Assembly (NCBI GenBank): GCA_034509735.1
Contig: JACGWO010000006.1
Coordinates: 37,565,141-37,629,140, forward strand
DNA: 64,000 bases
Source: Sesamum alatum
Taxonomy: Eukaryota; Streptophyta; Magnoliopsida; Lamiales; Pedaliaceae
Direction: 5' to 3'
Each line of letters starts with the position of its first letter. Position 1 is the first letter of the stretch. The notes beneath the pieces are model-generated. The model had not been told where the DNA came from, ran no database searches, and saw nothing but the letters and a program-made list of their open reading frames with translations. Positions 1 through 11,235 of the stretch are shown piece by piece. Position numbers and translations under genes: made by a program.

Positions 1-2001
1 GAAGGCGTATTTTCGTTTGCTCAGTCTAAGGCTACTGCCCCCTCTTATCCCTTGCCTCAGGTTCCATCAAATGTTGACTCCCTCCTACCTAATTCCTTTG
101 TCCGTGCTCCCATATCACGTCTTCCTCCACCAGATAATCAGCCACAAAACCATACCTCCTACCTAATTCCTCTGTCCGTGCTCCCATATCACGTCTTCCT
201 CCACCGGATAATCAGCCACAAGATCATACCTCCCTACCGACTCCTTCACCTACCTCACCTGTCAGTGTTCCCATATCACATACCTCTCCACAAAATAATT
301 CACCTCTAGTGTCTAGTCCACAGTCCCCCTCTTCTGTTTCCGTAACACCTTCCCCGCTTCTTAAGCGATCATCCAGGGTCACATAGACCTAGTTGGCTCA
401 ATGATTTTGTTTGTCATCAGGATTCACCTTCCGTTCTGTATTCCCATAATGCTGCATATATGTGTTTCGTGACGTCTTTATCAATTTTGCAGGAGCCTAG
501 GTCATATGCGGAGGCTGTTCAGCACACTGAATGGAGGGAGGCGATGGCACACCAGATTCAGGCTTTGGATGAGAACTGTACCAGGTCTCTGACACCTCTC
601 CCGGCCGGCAAGAAAGCCATTGGTTGTAAATGGGTTTTCAGGACGAAGTTACGGGCTGATGGGAGTATAGACCGGTATAAGGCACGACTTGTAGCTAAGG
701 GCTACAATCAGGTGGAGGGTGTCGACTTCACGGATAGTTTTTCCCCCGTCACGAAAGTTGTAACTGTACGTCTCTTTCTGGCTATTGTTGCAGCCAAGGA
801 TTGGCCGATTCACCAACTCGACGTCAATGACGCCTTTCTACATGGTCATTTGGATGAGATATCTATATGTCGCCTCCGGAGAGTTATAATGTGGCTGATG
901 GATTGGTTTGTAAACTCGAACGCTCTTTGTATGGTTTGAAGCAAGCTTCACGGCAATGGAACGTGGAGTTTACTTCAAAGTTGCAGGCTTATGGATTCAG
1001 CCAATCCCCCCATGACCATTGCCTCTTCACTATGAATACGGATCTTAGGATTATGTCTCTTCTCATTTACGTGGACGACATTCTTATTTCGGGGTCGTTT
1101 CCCCCGGCCATTCAGGCTATCAAAACTTACCTCCATGATGCCTTCACCATCAAGGATATAGGGGATGCTCATTATTTTTTGGGGCTTGAGACAAAATATG
1201 TACTGGATATAGTGAAAGATGTTGGGCTGCAGTATGCGAAGGCAGCTTCTACTCCATTCCCATCAAGATTAAAATTGTATGCTGATTGTGGTGCTAAACT
1301 GGAGCCGCCTGCAGCTTACCGGCGCCTCGTTGGCCGATTGCTCTATCTAGGCTTCACAAGGCCTGACATTTCCCATTGTGTTCAGGAGTTAAGTCAGTAC
1401 TTATCTCATCCATGTGACGTGCATTGGGTTGCAGCTATTCACGTAGTTAAATACTTGAAGGGATGTCCCTCTAAGGGGTTGTTCTTCCCCTCCTCTAACC
1501 CCTTTTCCATCACTGCTTACTGTGATGCCAACTGGGCATCATGCTCTGATTCACGCCGATCTCTCACCGGTTTCTGCGTTTTTCTTGGTTCTGCCCTCGT
1601 TTCCTGGAAGACAAAGAAACAAAGTACTATCTTGCGTTCAACCGCAGAGGCGGAATATCGAAGCTTAGTTGCCACTGTTTATGAGCTTCGGTGGATTTCA
1701 TATCTTCTACAGGATTTTGGGATTCCTTTTTTGTGTCCCGTTCCTCTGTATAGTGACAACAAGGCAACACTCCACATCACCGCTAACCCTGTTTTTCACG
1801 AACGCACGAAGCACATTGAGCTGGATTGTCACGTGGTTCGTGATGCATACAAAGATAGTTTTGTGGCACCTTCTTTCATCCGCGGTGCTGAGCAATTGGC
1901 TGATATGTTTACCAAGGTATTGGCTTTGAAGCCATTCTGTACATTGATGTCCAAGTTGGGGTTGGTCTCCCTTAGACCAACTCCCACTTGCGGAGGGGGG
2001 C
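1..2001 (+). mobile_element. Ty1/copia retrotransposon 1, decayed pol 3' half (RT-RNase H)
   Basis: This is the 3' half of a copia polyprotein, cut by the window start. A Pro/Ser/His-rich linker (1-390) precedes the reverse transcriptase, recognised by GCKWVFRTK, RYKARLVAKGYNQ and LDVNDAFLHG. The reading frame shifts near 860-870, and a second frame continues with LYGLKQASRQW and the catalytic YVDD box (about 1069-1080). RNase H follows, with CDANWASC, RSTAEAEYRS and SDNKATLHI. The LGLE...TKYVLD join near 1190 lacks residues normally present in copia RT, so a short internal deletion is likely. The frameshift, this deletion and a linker stop near 385 mean it cannot make an intact polyprotein. 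Family assignment is secure; the element is probably immobile. Confidence 0.93.
82..229 (+). repeat. 74-bp tandem duplication in the copia linker
   Basis: Two adjacent near-identical copies begin at 82 and 156, with a third, weaker echo to about 300. The unit encodes a Pro-rich linker. Because 74 is not a multiple of three, the duplication itself changes the reading frame, so it probably arose after the element died or helped kill it. Confidence 0.8.
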
Positions 2002-2295
2002 TGATGAAGTTGATGCAGATGGGGCGAACCTAATCGCGGCTATGGACACACCTACTTGGGGTGTTGGCTATTTGGATTGTGGTTAACTGAAGACGTATTT
2101 GGTGGAATGGCGTTTTGTCTTATATACAACATTTTATTAGTTGTTCTCTGAGTCTTCATGTTTCCATTAGGCCACGTGGGTAGCCAGCTATTGGAGTTAG
2201 TTAGCAGTTAGTTGGGATTTGTTTTGCATAACAGTGTATTTAAGCAGGGGTTTTTCCTTCTATGAAATACCACAGAAATTTTATTCCCAAAATTA
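2002..2295 (+). mobile_element. Probable 3' LTR of copia element 1
   Basis: A purine tract with a run of G ends at about 2000, directly after the RNase H frame, and is followed by a TG dinucleotide at 2002. This is the usual polypurine tract-LTR junction. A TATA-like TATTTAAG lies near 2239. The right border is not clear: no convincing CA end or target duplication is visible before the pectinesterase-like sequence starts near 2305. The partner 5' LTR is outside the window. Confidence 0.5.
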
Positions 2296-2304
2296 TTTAG
2301 AGCT

Positions 2305-2620
2305 TAGCTATGGCGATTTCCCTTACCTGTTGCACTCTTGATGCTGATACTGATTTTATCAGGCCTTCTCCAACGAACATGATGGAACACGATAACCTTC
2401 TCCTCATAAACACCTGCCTTGATGTAAATGACATATGTTTCATTACATTTGAGAGAACACTTTTCAAGGCTTCTCCTATGGTCATGAAAATGCTGGATCC
2501 ATATTTAGCCACTGTAACATGTGGTTTAATGTCTCCGGGGGGGGGGGGGGGCGTGGAAGAGCCTACGAGTTCTTGTAGTATGATTAAGCCAGTGTTCACC
2601 TATATAACTCGTCTTGTTGA
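2305..2620 (-). pseudogene. Pectinesterase exon-1 fragment, copy of the gene at 18.3-20.2 kb
   Basis: Read on the minus strand, this matches the end of exon 1 of the complete pectinesterase at 18339-20192. It shares GDIKPHVTVAK, FMTIGEALKSV and the MFVG turn at the start of the catalytic domain, and about 240 bases align almost without gaps. The copy has substitutions, a G homopolymer of about 15 at 2537-2551 where the gene has a short mixed G/C stretch, and a degraded 5' side (2305-2380). It has no PMEI domain and no exon 2, so it cannot encode an enzyme. It is wedged between the 3' LTR of one copia element and the 5' LTR of another. Whether it is the remnant of a third tandem pectinesterase or a transposed fragment cannot be decided here. 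Confidence 0.88.
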
Positions 2621-3304
2621 AAGGTATTAATTTGTCATCTTGATATTGGAAAGAGTTGCAAGTGAAGAGACATTCAAGTCGAAGTCATGCATGCAACATT
2701 TGGAAAAGGCATTCAACCTTCAGAAAAAGAATTTGTATGGGAAGTATGATGAAAGTTAATTTATCTTGACTATCTATTTGTATTCCTAGGTTTTAGGATT
2801 TCTATTGAACACTATAAATAAGTGTTGCGTGATAGGTCAAGTAAGTCAAGTAAGAAAAAGAAAGAAAATAAAATCAAGTAAAATAATACTAGAGTGATGT
2901 AAGTAAAATTGTGAAAGTGAGTGAGTTGTAGCTACACTACAAAAAAAATATGACATTTAACCATAGCTAATTGCCCAGGTTAATACTAAATAACCGTAGC
3001 GAATAGTTATTGATCACGGCCATGCAACGGTTGTCGGTCGTGGTTTTTACGAGAGTGGCTAAAACATTTGCCATGGCGAATGTTTTTGCCACGGCTTTTT
3101 AGCCGTGGCAAATAAGTTTTTCATGGTGGAAAATGTAGTTTTTGCATCGGTTTTATTTAACCATAGTTAATAATAGTTATTTACCATGATTTTTAGCCAT
3201 GGTCATTAAAAATGTAGCTAATATTAATTTATTTTCTAGTGCTACTCATATATTTTCTTTTATAATATCCTATTTTTCACCCATTTAACCTTCCGCATCC
3301 AACA
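2617..3304 (+). repeat. 5' LTR of copia element 2 (interrupted)
   Basis: It starts TGTTGAAAGG and ends CCAACA just before the primer binding site. It aligns with the 3' LTR at 10680-11033 over its whole length once the CACTA insertion at 2935-3241 is removed, leaving about 380 bases. The last shared block (ATATCCTATTTTTCACCC) sits to the right of the insertion. Confidence 0.88.
2935..3241 (+). mobile_element. CACTA-type MITE, copy 1 (307 bp)
   Basis: It begins CACTACAAAA and ends TTTTCTAGTG, the diagnostic CACTA terminal repeats, and is flanked by the 3-bp target duplication CTA (2932-2934 and 3242-3244). The empty site is visible in the homologous 3' LTR near 10970, where the LTR runs on uninterrupted. 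The interior contains self-complementary CCATGG/CCGTGGC-rich segments and no ORF, so the element is non-autonomous. Confidence 0.93.
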
Positions 3305-3308
3305 AATT

Positions 3309-3320
3309 TGGTATCAAGAG
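3309..3320 (+). other. Primer binding site of copia element 2
   Basis: TGGTATCAAGAG lies 4 bases after the 5' LTR. It resembles the complement of the 3' end of initiator tRNA-Met (TGGTATCAGAGC), the usual primer of plant copia elements, with one inserted A. Confidence 0.8.
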
Positions 3321-4886
3321 TGATGGTTTTTTCTTTTCATGGCATCTAATTCTTCCTCCGCTCCATTGTTCACATTTTCGCCAAGTCAAGTTACAATCTT
3401 ATAAGGGGAGCACTATGAGTATTGGAGCAGTGAAATGCCAAAAAAAAAAAAAAATGAGCCCATGGAATTATGGGATGCGATCGACGGAGAGCTGCAACCA
3501 CCTGAGAAAAATAATGAAAACTTTGAAAAATTGCAAAAATACTTCGAGAAGAAAGATGCGATGGCACTACGATATATTCAACAAGGCGTCGGCAGATCAA
3601 TCTTTCCTCGAATATTTTAAGTTAAAACTATCATAGAAGCTTGGAAATTTTTAAAGCTTGCATTTTAAGGAACAATAAAGACGATTGCCTTGAAACTTCA
3701 ATATATTATGGTGAGATTTTGACAATCTCAAAATGAAAGAACGAGAATCGATTAGTGATTTCTCATCATGAGTCATGAAAATTGTAAATCAAATCAAAGA
3801 TGTGGAGATAAGATTCAAGATAAAAGAGTCGTCGAAAAATTGTTGTGATGTCTCCCTCTAAAATTCGCCCATGTAGCTGCCGCTGTTGAAGAATCGAAAG
3901 ACTTGTGAAAAATAACAATGTACGAGTTAATAGAGTCACTTCTCGCACGAGCAAAAAATCAATCGTTTGGTTACTCCTTCAAGCTTTTTAGTCTAAGCAA
4001 GTGCCAAAATCCAGCTTTGGTAACTAAGAAGAGTTTAGAGGAAGCCAAAGTCTAAACAAAGGAAAATGGAGTCATAATGAAAAGAATAACAGTTGGAAAA
4101 GCAAGCAGCCACAAAGTTCCCGTAAAAATTCTGGTTGTCATATTTGCAAGAAAACCAACCACGAGTCTAAATATTATTTCTTTAGATGCAAAAGATGTAA
4201 AATTCCAATCATTCTAAGAGGGATTGTTGGTTTCAAAATAAGGAGAAAAACGAAGGAAAAGATGAGGAAAAATTTACGAACGAGGTGGAGAGAAGAAATT
4301 CTATTCTACTCTAGTGATAACCGAACATCAGCGAATGTGTGGTATTTGGAGAGCGGATACGACAACCACTGCAAAGGGAATAGGGCCATCGCTATCCAAA
4401 CTAAGGAAGGTAATAGAAACTCATCACTAATGTTCTTTATGTGCCAAAGCTTTCGCACAACCTTCTTAGTGTTGCTTAACTCATTCAAAAAATTACTCCG
4501 TTTATTTTGATGATGGGAGATGCAAGATTTTTGATAAAAAGAGCAATGTGGTTATTGCAAATGTTGAGATGAGAAATAAAACATTCCCACTCACGATGCC
4601 TTTTGTCAATGGTCGTGCTTTCAAAGTCGACAATGCATATTTGTCTACTCTTTGGCATTTGAGTTATGGTCATCTGCTTAATAAGACTCTCATTTTTCTC
4701 AAGGAGAAAAATATGGTAAAAGGACTTCCTTCGATCAAGAAGTCAACAACAGTGTGTGAAGGTTGTACATACGGAAAAATACACAAACTTCCATTCCAAA
4801 AACCTCCTGGCGAGCAACAGCACAATTGGAGCTTGTCCATTTAGAAATTTGTAGGACGATGCAAACTACCACACCAGGAAATAAGA

Positions 4887-6982
4887 TGTGACGCCCACAA
4901 ATTTTTAATCATAATTATGGGGTTAATTGGTAATTATTTAAGAAAATTTAGTTAATTAGTAGGTATATTATAGATTAAATTGTGATTATATTAAGACTTG
5001 AACGGAGTGAATTGGAGCTTTATATAATATTTGGGAGCAAATTATATTAATTAAGAAATTAGAAAGGACGTAATGGGTATTTTGAAAAGGTTTATTAAAA
5101 TTTTTTTAAAAAAAAATAGTACAATAATATTAAGTATAGATAAAGATGGGTGTTGATGCACCCATCCATTTAAATAAAGACACACGCACACACACACACA
5201 CATTTCACTAAACACACCAAAAACAAACAGAGTTCGGCGAAAGATTTCGGTAAGAAATAATTTTATTTTAATTAGTTATAATTTATATAATTATATTATT
5301 TAATAAGTGCATTTACTAAATATTATTTATACTACTCAATTTAGTGTTTAACCGGAAAATTTTATGAATTTGAGTATTTATAATTAGTGCCTGGTTAAAT
5401 GTCTCAATTGAATTAGGGGTGTTATAATTAATGGCTTAAACTGCTTAATTTACTAGATTTAATAATTTCTACAATTGATTGGCTTAGTTTAATCGGGTTG
5501 AAAATTTTTATTTGAGAAATATTATAGAATATATTTGAAAATATTATATTTAGTAAAGATAAGTATATTTTGAGATAAATATAATCCAAGAATTGTTATT
5601 ATGAGTGGTAGTTATAATAGGATGAGGGTTTAATGAAATATTGAGATATTGGTGAAAAATATATATAATTACTATTTAATATTTTATTTAGAAGTTACGA
5701 TACTTTTGATGTGTTGATTATATGCATTATAACTTATTATAGGATAAGGGGGATAAGGTGAATGATTGAGCAACTCCCTACGTACAAGTAGATCGTTGTA
5801 AGTCGAGGTAAGTAAATAATTAGTGCTACTTATATATATATATGTTCTTTATTTCTATTAGTGTGTACGTAAATAATTAGTATTATCTATATATGTTTCA
5901 CTTCTTAGTGATATTACTTTTATGTGAGCCGATGATTCGTGCTAGCACTAATATATTTTGAATTGTACGAGTGGTTGATGATTACTTTGAATGATTATGT
6001 CGTGAAAATGAAATGAGGAAGATATGCCATTGGCTGTTTGATACCAGTGTTATGTGTTTGTACGTGAAAAATATTGCTATGTGGTTTTATGTGGCTAGTT
6101 GGCTTACAAGAACGGTGATATGTGGAATCGAGGGAGTGATGGAAATTAAATGTAATATGGTATGAATACCCCTTGATGTTGTTGAATAGCCTATGTGGCA
6201 AAATGAAATGAAAAGAGCTATGATGCGATATGAAAGAGCTATGATGCGATGTGAAAAGAGCTATGATGCGAAATAAAAAGAGCTATGATGCGAAATGAAA
6301 GAGCTTTGATGCGAAATGAGATTGATAAGCCTGTGTGACATGCCAAGGGGATTCATGTATATATATATGAATGAATAGTGAGGTTGAGTTGGTGGAGAAA
6401 AACACTATATCACCTTTCTGGTAAGCCAACTAGGAAATACAAGTTTGATTGGTTATCGTGTTATGGGATGACTACGTGGAGAAATAAAATGAAATGTGCT
6501 TGATTAAGTTGATTATATTATATACGTTGCTTGTTTTTGTCTTGTTGATATAATTGAGGTGCGTGTATAGTAGTACCGGTTATTTACTTATTGAGTTGCA
6601 GGCTCATCCCTCTGCTAATATTTTCAGGTGTAGATTTTGCTGTGCATATTCACGACAACTAGGTCCACGGTTTGCATTCCAGTCAGGTCGGGCCAGTATG
6701 CAGTTTTCTCCTTATCATAAATGGAAATAGAATTCACATTTTGGATTAAAAGCGAGAATAGCATGTCAACTAATTATAATAGTCCCATTTTTGTCGTACT
6801 TGATATACGTATATATGATCTTGTGGATGAGATATTAAATATTCTTGTTGTGATGATGAGACTATGTGTATATATACTCAATAGGGACTAGATTATGTGC
6901 CTAATTATACATATAATCAGGGTTTACATTAAGTGTGATATTTAGGGAAGATATAGTCGTAGTGCCATTAGAGGGTGCTACA
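4887..6982. mobile_element. Solo LTR, probably Ty3/gypsy, nested in copia integrase (2096 bp)
   Basis: The insert splits the copia integrase frame exactly. It starts TGTGACGCCC and ends GGTGCTACA, is TG...CA bounded, and has perfect 5-bp target duplications TAAGA at 4882-4886 and 6983-6987. It contains no gag-pol coding. One LTR-like unit with a single pair of target duplications is the signature of a solo LTR formed by LTR-LTR recombination. A TGTGACGCCC start and a length near 2 kb are typical of plant gypsy chromovirus LTRs of the Tekay/Del type; that lineage call is inference. The interior is AT-rich and contains a minisatellite at about 6207-6320. Confidence 0.9.
6207..6320 (+). repeat. 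Five-copy tandem repeat of about 21-22 bp in the solo LTR
   Basis: The unit is GAAAAGAGCTATGATGCGAA with small variations, repeated five times in a row. The fifth copy carries TTTGATG in place of CTATGATG. It codes for nothing evident and could be used to recognise other copies of the same LTR family. Confidence 0.9.
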
Positions 6983-9243
6983 TAAGAAGTACTTTATTCT
7001 CTTTATGGATGACTACACGAGAAAAATGTGAATTTATTTCCTTAAACCAAAAGTCCGAAGCATTCTTTAGATTCTTGCAATTTAAAGATCAAGATGAAAG
7101 AGAAAATAGTTTTCCTATCAAAACCTTGAGAACGAATTGAGGAGGGAAATTTCTTCTAGAATATAGCCAAGAAACTGGAATAAAAAGACAACTGAAACTG
7201 AGCTCACTCCTCAGCAAAACGACGTAGCTAAATGAAAAAATTGCACCATTGTAGAGATGGCGAGGAGCATGCTCAAAGGAAAAGGTGTTTTGAACCTTTA
7301 TTAGACAGAAGTTGTACACACAACTATGTACATTTTCAATCGTTTGCCCACAAAAGCAATAAAAAACAGAACCCCATATGAAACATGGTACAAAAAGAAG
7401 CCAGGTGCGGACAACTTTGGAATCTTTCGCAGCATTGCTTATGCTCTCGTTTAATCTCAAAGGCATGAAAAGTTTGACGATAAGGGCTAGAAACTTATCT
7501 TCGTACAATGATGAATCAAAAGGATTTTGTCTTCTAGATCATTTTACAAGAAAAATCATTATCTCACGGGACATGATATTTGACGAGAGCGCAGCTTGGG
7601 ATTTAAAAAAAAAAAGATTGCAAAATCTAAATATTATCATGATCCACTTATATCTCAAGCTGGCCCTTCTCAAGTCAAAAATAATGAAAGCCAAAGGAGT
7701 GAAGATGACTCCGATAAAGAAAGTCCTCCAAAAAAGATATGTCCACCAAGTGAAATTTAGGAATCAATTAAGCAAGTTTTATTTGCTAGCGAGCCTCAAT
7801 CTTTTGAATATTATTCAAAAGACGAATGTTGGACAAAGGCGATGAATGAAGAAATATTCACTATAAAAAAGAATGAAACATAGGAGCTTATTGATTTGCC
7901 TAAAGGAAATAAGATTATCGAGTTCAGGTAGATTTTCAAAAATCAAGTTTAATCAAGATGGCTCGATTTAGAAAAATAAAACTCGATTTGTGACTAAAGG
8001 ATATTCTCAGCAACCTAGAATCGACTTCATGAAAAATTTTGCTCCAGTTGCTAGAATTGAGACAATACGAACAATTTTTGTCATTGCAGCTCAGTTGGAG
8101 TTGCAAGTTTATCAGCATGATGTAAAGTTGGCAGTTCTAAATGGCGAAATTGAAGAAGAGGTTTACGTTGAGCAACCTGAAGGATTCATTATCAAAGGCA
8201 AAGAAGAAAAAGTTTTTCGTGGAAAAAAGCTCTATACGGGCTTAAGCAAGCACCCCGAGCGTGGAATAGCAAGATTAGTAGTTATTTCATTGAAAACGGC
8301 TTTAATCGCAATTTAAGTGAATCTTCCCTCTGTATGCATAAAGTCGCTAATGATTTTCTCATAGTTTGTTTATACATAGATGATCTTATCTACTTTGTCA
8401 TGAATTCAAGCTTGGTGGAAGATTTCAGAAATAAAATGATGAAAAATTTTGAGATGACCGATCTCGATCTTATGAGATGTTTTCTCGGAATCCAAGTGAA
8501 GCAACGCCTAGGAAGAATCTTTCAATCACAGGAAAAGTACATTGATGATCTTCTCAAGAAGTTCAATATGAATTATTGCAAATCAATCTCAACTCCGATG
8601 GCGTTAAATGAGAAACTTCATGTTCATGGCGATGTTGAGAAAATTGGTCATTCTCTCTACAAGAAGTAATTGATTGTATCATTACTTTATCTCAACACTA
8701 GGTCTGATACTCATTCAGTTTGCCTTCCTCCAGGTTCATTAATGGACCAAGTAAAACTCACTTTGCAACAGCAAAAAGGATTCTGAGGTACTTAAATGGT
8801 ACCAAGAATCAAGGTATTGAATTCAAAAGGGAATAAAATTGTAAGCTTGTCGGGTATACTGAAAGTGACTGGGTTGGATCCATTAATGATTGCAAATGTA
8901 CTTCTGGGTACATTTTTTGCCTTGGCACGAATGTAATATCGTGGAGTTCAAGAAAGCAAAAAATTCGTTGCATTACCTTCAACTGAAGCTGAGTATATTG
9001 CAGCCACGAACGCAGCAAGCAAAGCAATTTGGCTTTGGAGAATTTTGAAAGATATGATGTTTGACCAAAGTGAGCCAACCACAATCTTTTGCGATAATAT
9101 GTCCGCAATAGCCATGGCGAAAAATCTAATCTTCTATGTAAGATCCAAGCACATCGAACTCAGACATCACTTCATCCAAGAGTTAGGGAATGAAGGTGAC
9201 ATTTTCATAAAGTTTATCAACACCAACGCTCAACCATCGGATA

Positions 9244-10591
9244 GGGAAAAAACTTTTTTTAGTACACTAACTTGGCTCTCGTTCAATTTTAGTACACTAA
9301 CTTTGGTAATTATCATATTTTATACATTATGTTGCAATTTTGCTTCAATTAAGTCCAATTGAGGGTTTTTGTTCCAATTTTTCGGTCAATTGACCGGAAT
9401 TTGCGGACGTGGCCAATTTTTGCTGATGTGTCCGACGAAATTAACCATGTCAGCACATGACGTGGCAGGCGGCTGGCGTGGCGGGATGACTTTGATGTAT
9501 TTTCTTTCATAAGGATGAATTTTAGTACACTAACTTTAGCATGGTTTAATTTTAGTCCAATAACTTTGAATGAGGTTAAATTTAAGTACAGAATAATAAT
9601 TATAATAATGATATAATATTTTTATTTTTTTCGTAGGGAATGTAATATTATTAAGATAATTTTAATTAATTTGATAATATAGTTGTTAATATTAATTAAT
9701 TTGATATAGATTAATTATTAGAAATTCGATATTATAGTTGTTAATCATAGTTTAAAAAATAGATGATCCAACTGAACTGATAAGTGTGAAAAGGAAAAGA
9801 TCTCGGCTATAATAATATCAACTCTATTAATAATTATAAATAATTAATAAATATATTATCAAATTATTAATAATTATAAAATATATAATTATCTATTTTT
9901 TAAATTATGATTAACAACTATATTATCAAATTTTCAATAATTAATATATATATCAAATTAATTAATATTAACAACTATATTATTAAATTTATTATTCTCT
10001 AATTAATTAATTTAATAGCTATATTAATAATTATCAAATTATTATTAATTAATTATATCTAATTAAGTATTAATAATTATTATTTTAACTTTAACTAATA
10101 ATTATAAAGAATTAACAAATTTAAAAAAATTTGAGGGCTGGTCGTGAGTGCAGCTCGCAACTAGCGACCAGTCATAAATATATAAGTGTACCGTTTTCAG
10201 CGGTACACTTATATTTAATTTTTTTTATAATATAAATATAAATGGGTAGTGACAACCCCTAGACACAATGACAGGGGACTTAAATTTCACCCCATTCAAA
10301 GTTATTGGACTAAAATTAAACCATGCTAAAGTTAGTGTACTAAAATTCATCCTTATGGAAGAAAATACATCCAAGTCATCCCACCACTTCAGTCGCCGGC
10401 CACGTCATGTGCTGACGTGGTTAATTTCGCCGGACACATAAGCAAAAATTGGCCACGTCAGCAAATTCTGATTAATTGGACTTAATTGAAGTAAAATTGC
10501 AACATAATGTATAAAATGTGATAATTACCAAAGTTAGTGTACTAAAATTGAACGAAAGCCAAGTTAGTGTACTAAAAAAAAAAATTTTCCC
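9244..10591. mobile_element. Mutator-like fold-back element with long inverted repeats (1348 bp)
   Basis: Terminal inverted repeats of about 320-350 bp start GGGAAAAAACTTTTTTTAGT and end with the reverse complement. Each arm contains GTACACTAACTTTGGTAATT-type blocks and the dispersed word TTTAGTACACTAACTTT. Perfect 10-bp target duplications CCATCGGATA lie at 9234-9243 and 10592-10601; 9-10 bp is typical of Mutator superfamily insertion. The core (about 9600-10260) is very AT-rich and has no transposase ORF, so this is a non-autonomous MULE. It interrupts the end of the copia 2 RNase H region. Confidence 0.92.
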
Positions 10592-10679
10592 CCATCGGAT
10601 ATTTTGACAAAAGCACGAGTTACCTTTAACAAGTTCAAAAAATTGAAGAAGCCAATCAAGATCACAAATTAAGGAGGGG

Positions 10680-11033
10680 TGCTGCATTAATTTGACATCT
10701 TGACCTTCTTGAAAAGAGTTACAAGTGAAAAGACATTCAAGTTGAAGTTATGCATTCAACCTTTGGAAAAAGAATTTACATGAAAAGTATGATGAAAATT
10801 AATTTATCTTGACTGATTCTTTGTAATCCTAGATTCTAGGATTTTCTATTAAACACCATCAATAGGTGTTGTATGATATATCAAGCAAGTGAGAAAAAGA
10901 GATAAAAGAAAATCAAGTAAAACATAATAAGGGTGATGTAAGTAAAATTATGAAAATAATTGAGCTTTAACTACTCAAATATTTTATTTTATAATATCCT
11001 ATTTTTCACCCATTTAAGCTTCCGCTTTCAATA
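10680..11033 (+). repeat. 3' LTR of copia element 2
   Basis: It follows the polypurine tract AAGGAGGGG and starts TGCTGCATTAATTTGAC. It is homologous to the 5' LTR through to CCGCTTTCAATA. Compared with the 5' LTR it lacks a few bases at the very start, and it lacks the CACTA insertion, showing that the MITE arrived after the retrotransposon. Confidence 0.88.
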
Positions 11034-11235
11034 CTATGATCTATTCTAATCCTAAATGCCGTCACATTTGAGGACGACGTACTTAGACCTACTTATTAGC
11101 GGAGTCGAATCGAGTCGACGAAACCTCTTTATTGGAAAAAAACCAACTAATCCTATGGGAAGCAACAGCTGAGGAAATGTAAGTAGTGGTGCATCGGTGT
11201 GGGAGGAATATTAAGCACGTAGACCACAACAAAAT

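Larger units (their letters stand above)
3339..10679 (+). pseudogene. Copia element 2 gag-pol remnants
   Basis: A broken polyprotein frame starts MASNSSSAP at 3339 (copia gag start) and has a stop about 21 codons later. Recognisable parts in order are: gag to about 4050; a degenerate zinc-knuckle region (about 4130-4230); the GAG-pre-integrase motif LWHLSYGHL with CEGCTYGK (4640-4790); integrase resuming after the solo LTR with FMDDYTRK (about 7000); RT with [12 protein letters not shown] (7990-8060), LYIDD (8371-8385) and CFLGIQVKQ; RNase H with STEAEYIAATNA and CDNMSAIAMAK (to about 9230); and the final codons ILTKARVTF after the Mutator-like insertion (about 10602-10660). Multiple stops and frameshifts make it non-functional. 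Confidence 0.88.
2617..11033 (+). mobile_element. Ty1/copia retrotransposon 2, old, with three nested insertions
   Basis: Two similar LTRs (2617-3304 and 10680-11033) flank a primer binding site, gag-pol remnants and a polypurine tract (AAGGAGGGG, about 10671-10679). The LTRs differ by many substitutions and small indels, so insertion is old. Three younger elements sit inside: a CACTA MITE in the 5' LTR, a 2.1 kb solo LTR in integrase, and a Mutator-like fold-back element in the RNase H region. Removing them leaves a copia element of about 4.7 kb. No matching target duplication is seen at the outer ends, so one flank may be rearranged. The left border is ambiguous by 6 bases because TGTTGA also occurs in the adjacent pectinesterase fragment. 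Confidence 0.9.

Noticed and set aside
5160..6360. Short dinucleotide and pentanucleotide repeats as a CRISPR-like array
   Set aside because: Units are contiguous without unique spacers and lie within a plant LTR; CRISPR arrays are not expected in a plant nuclear genome.
7089..7508. 139-codon minus-strand ORF
   Set aside because: Antisense to the decayed copia 2 integrase region; no known domain.
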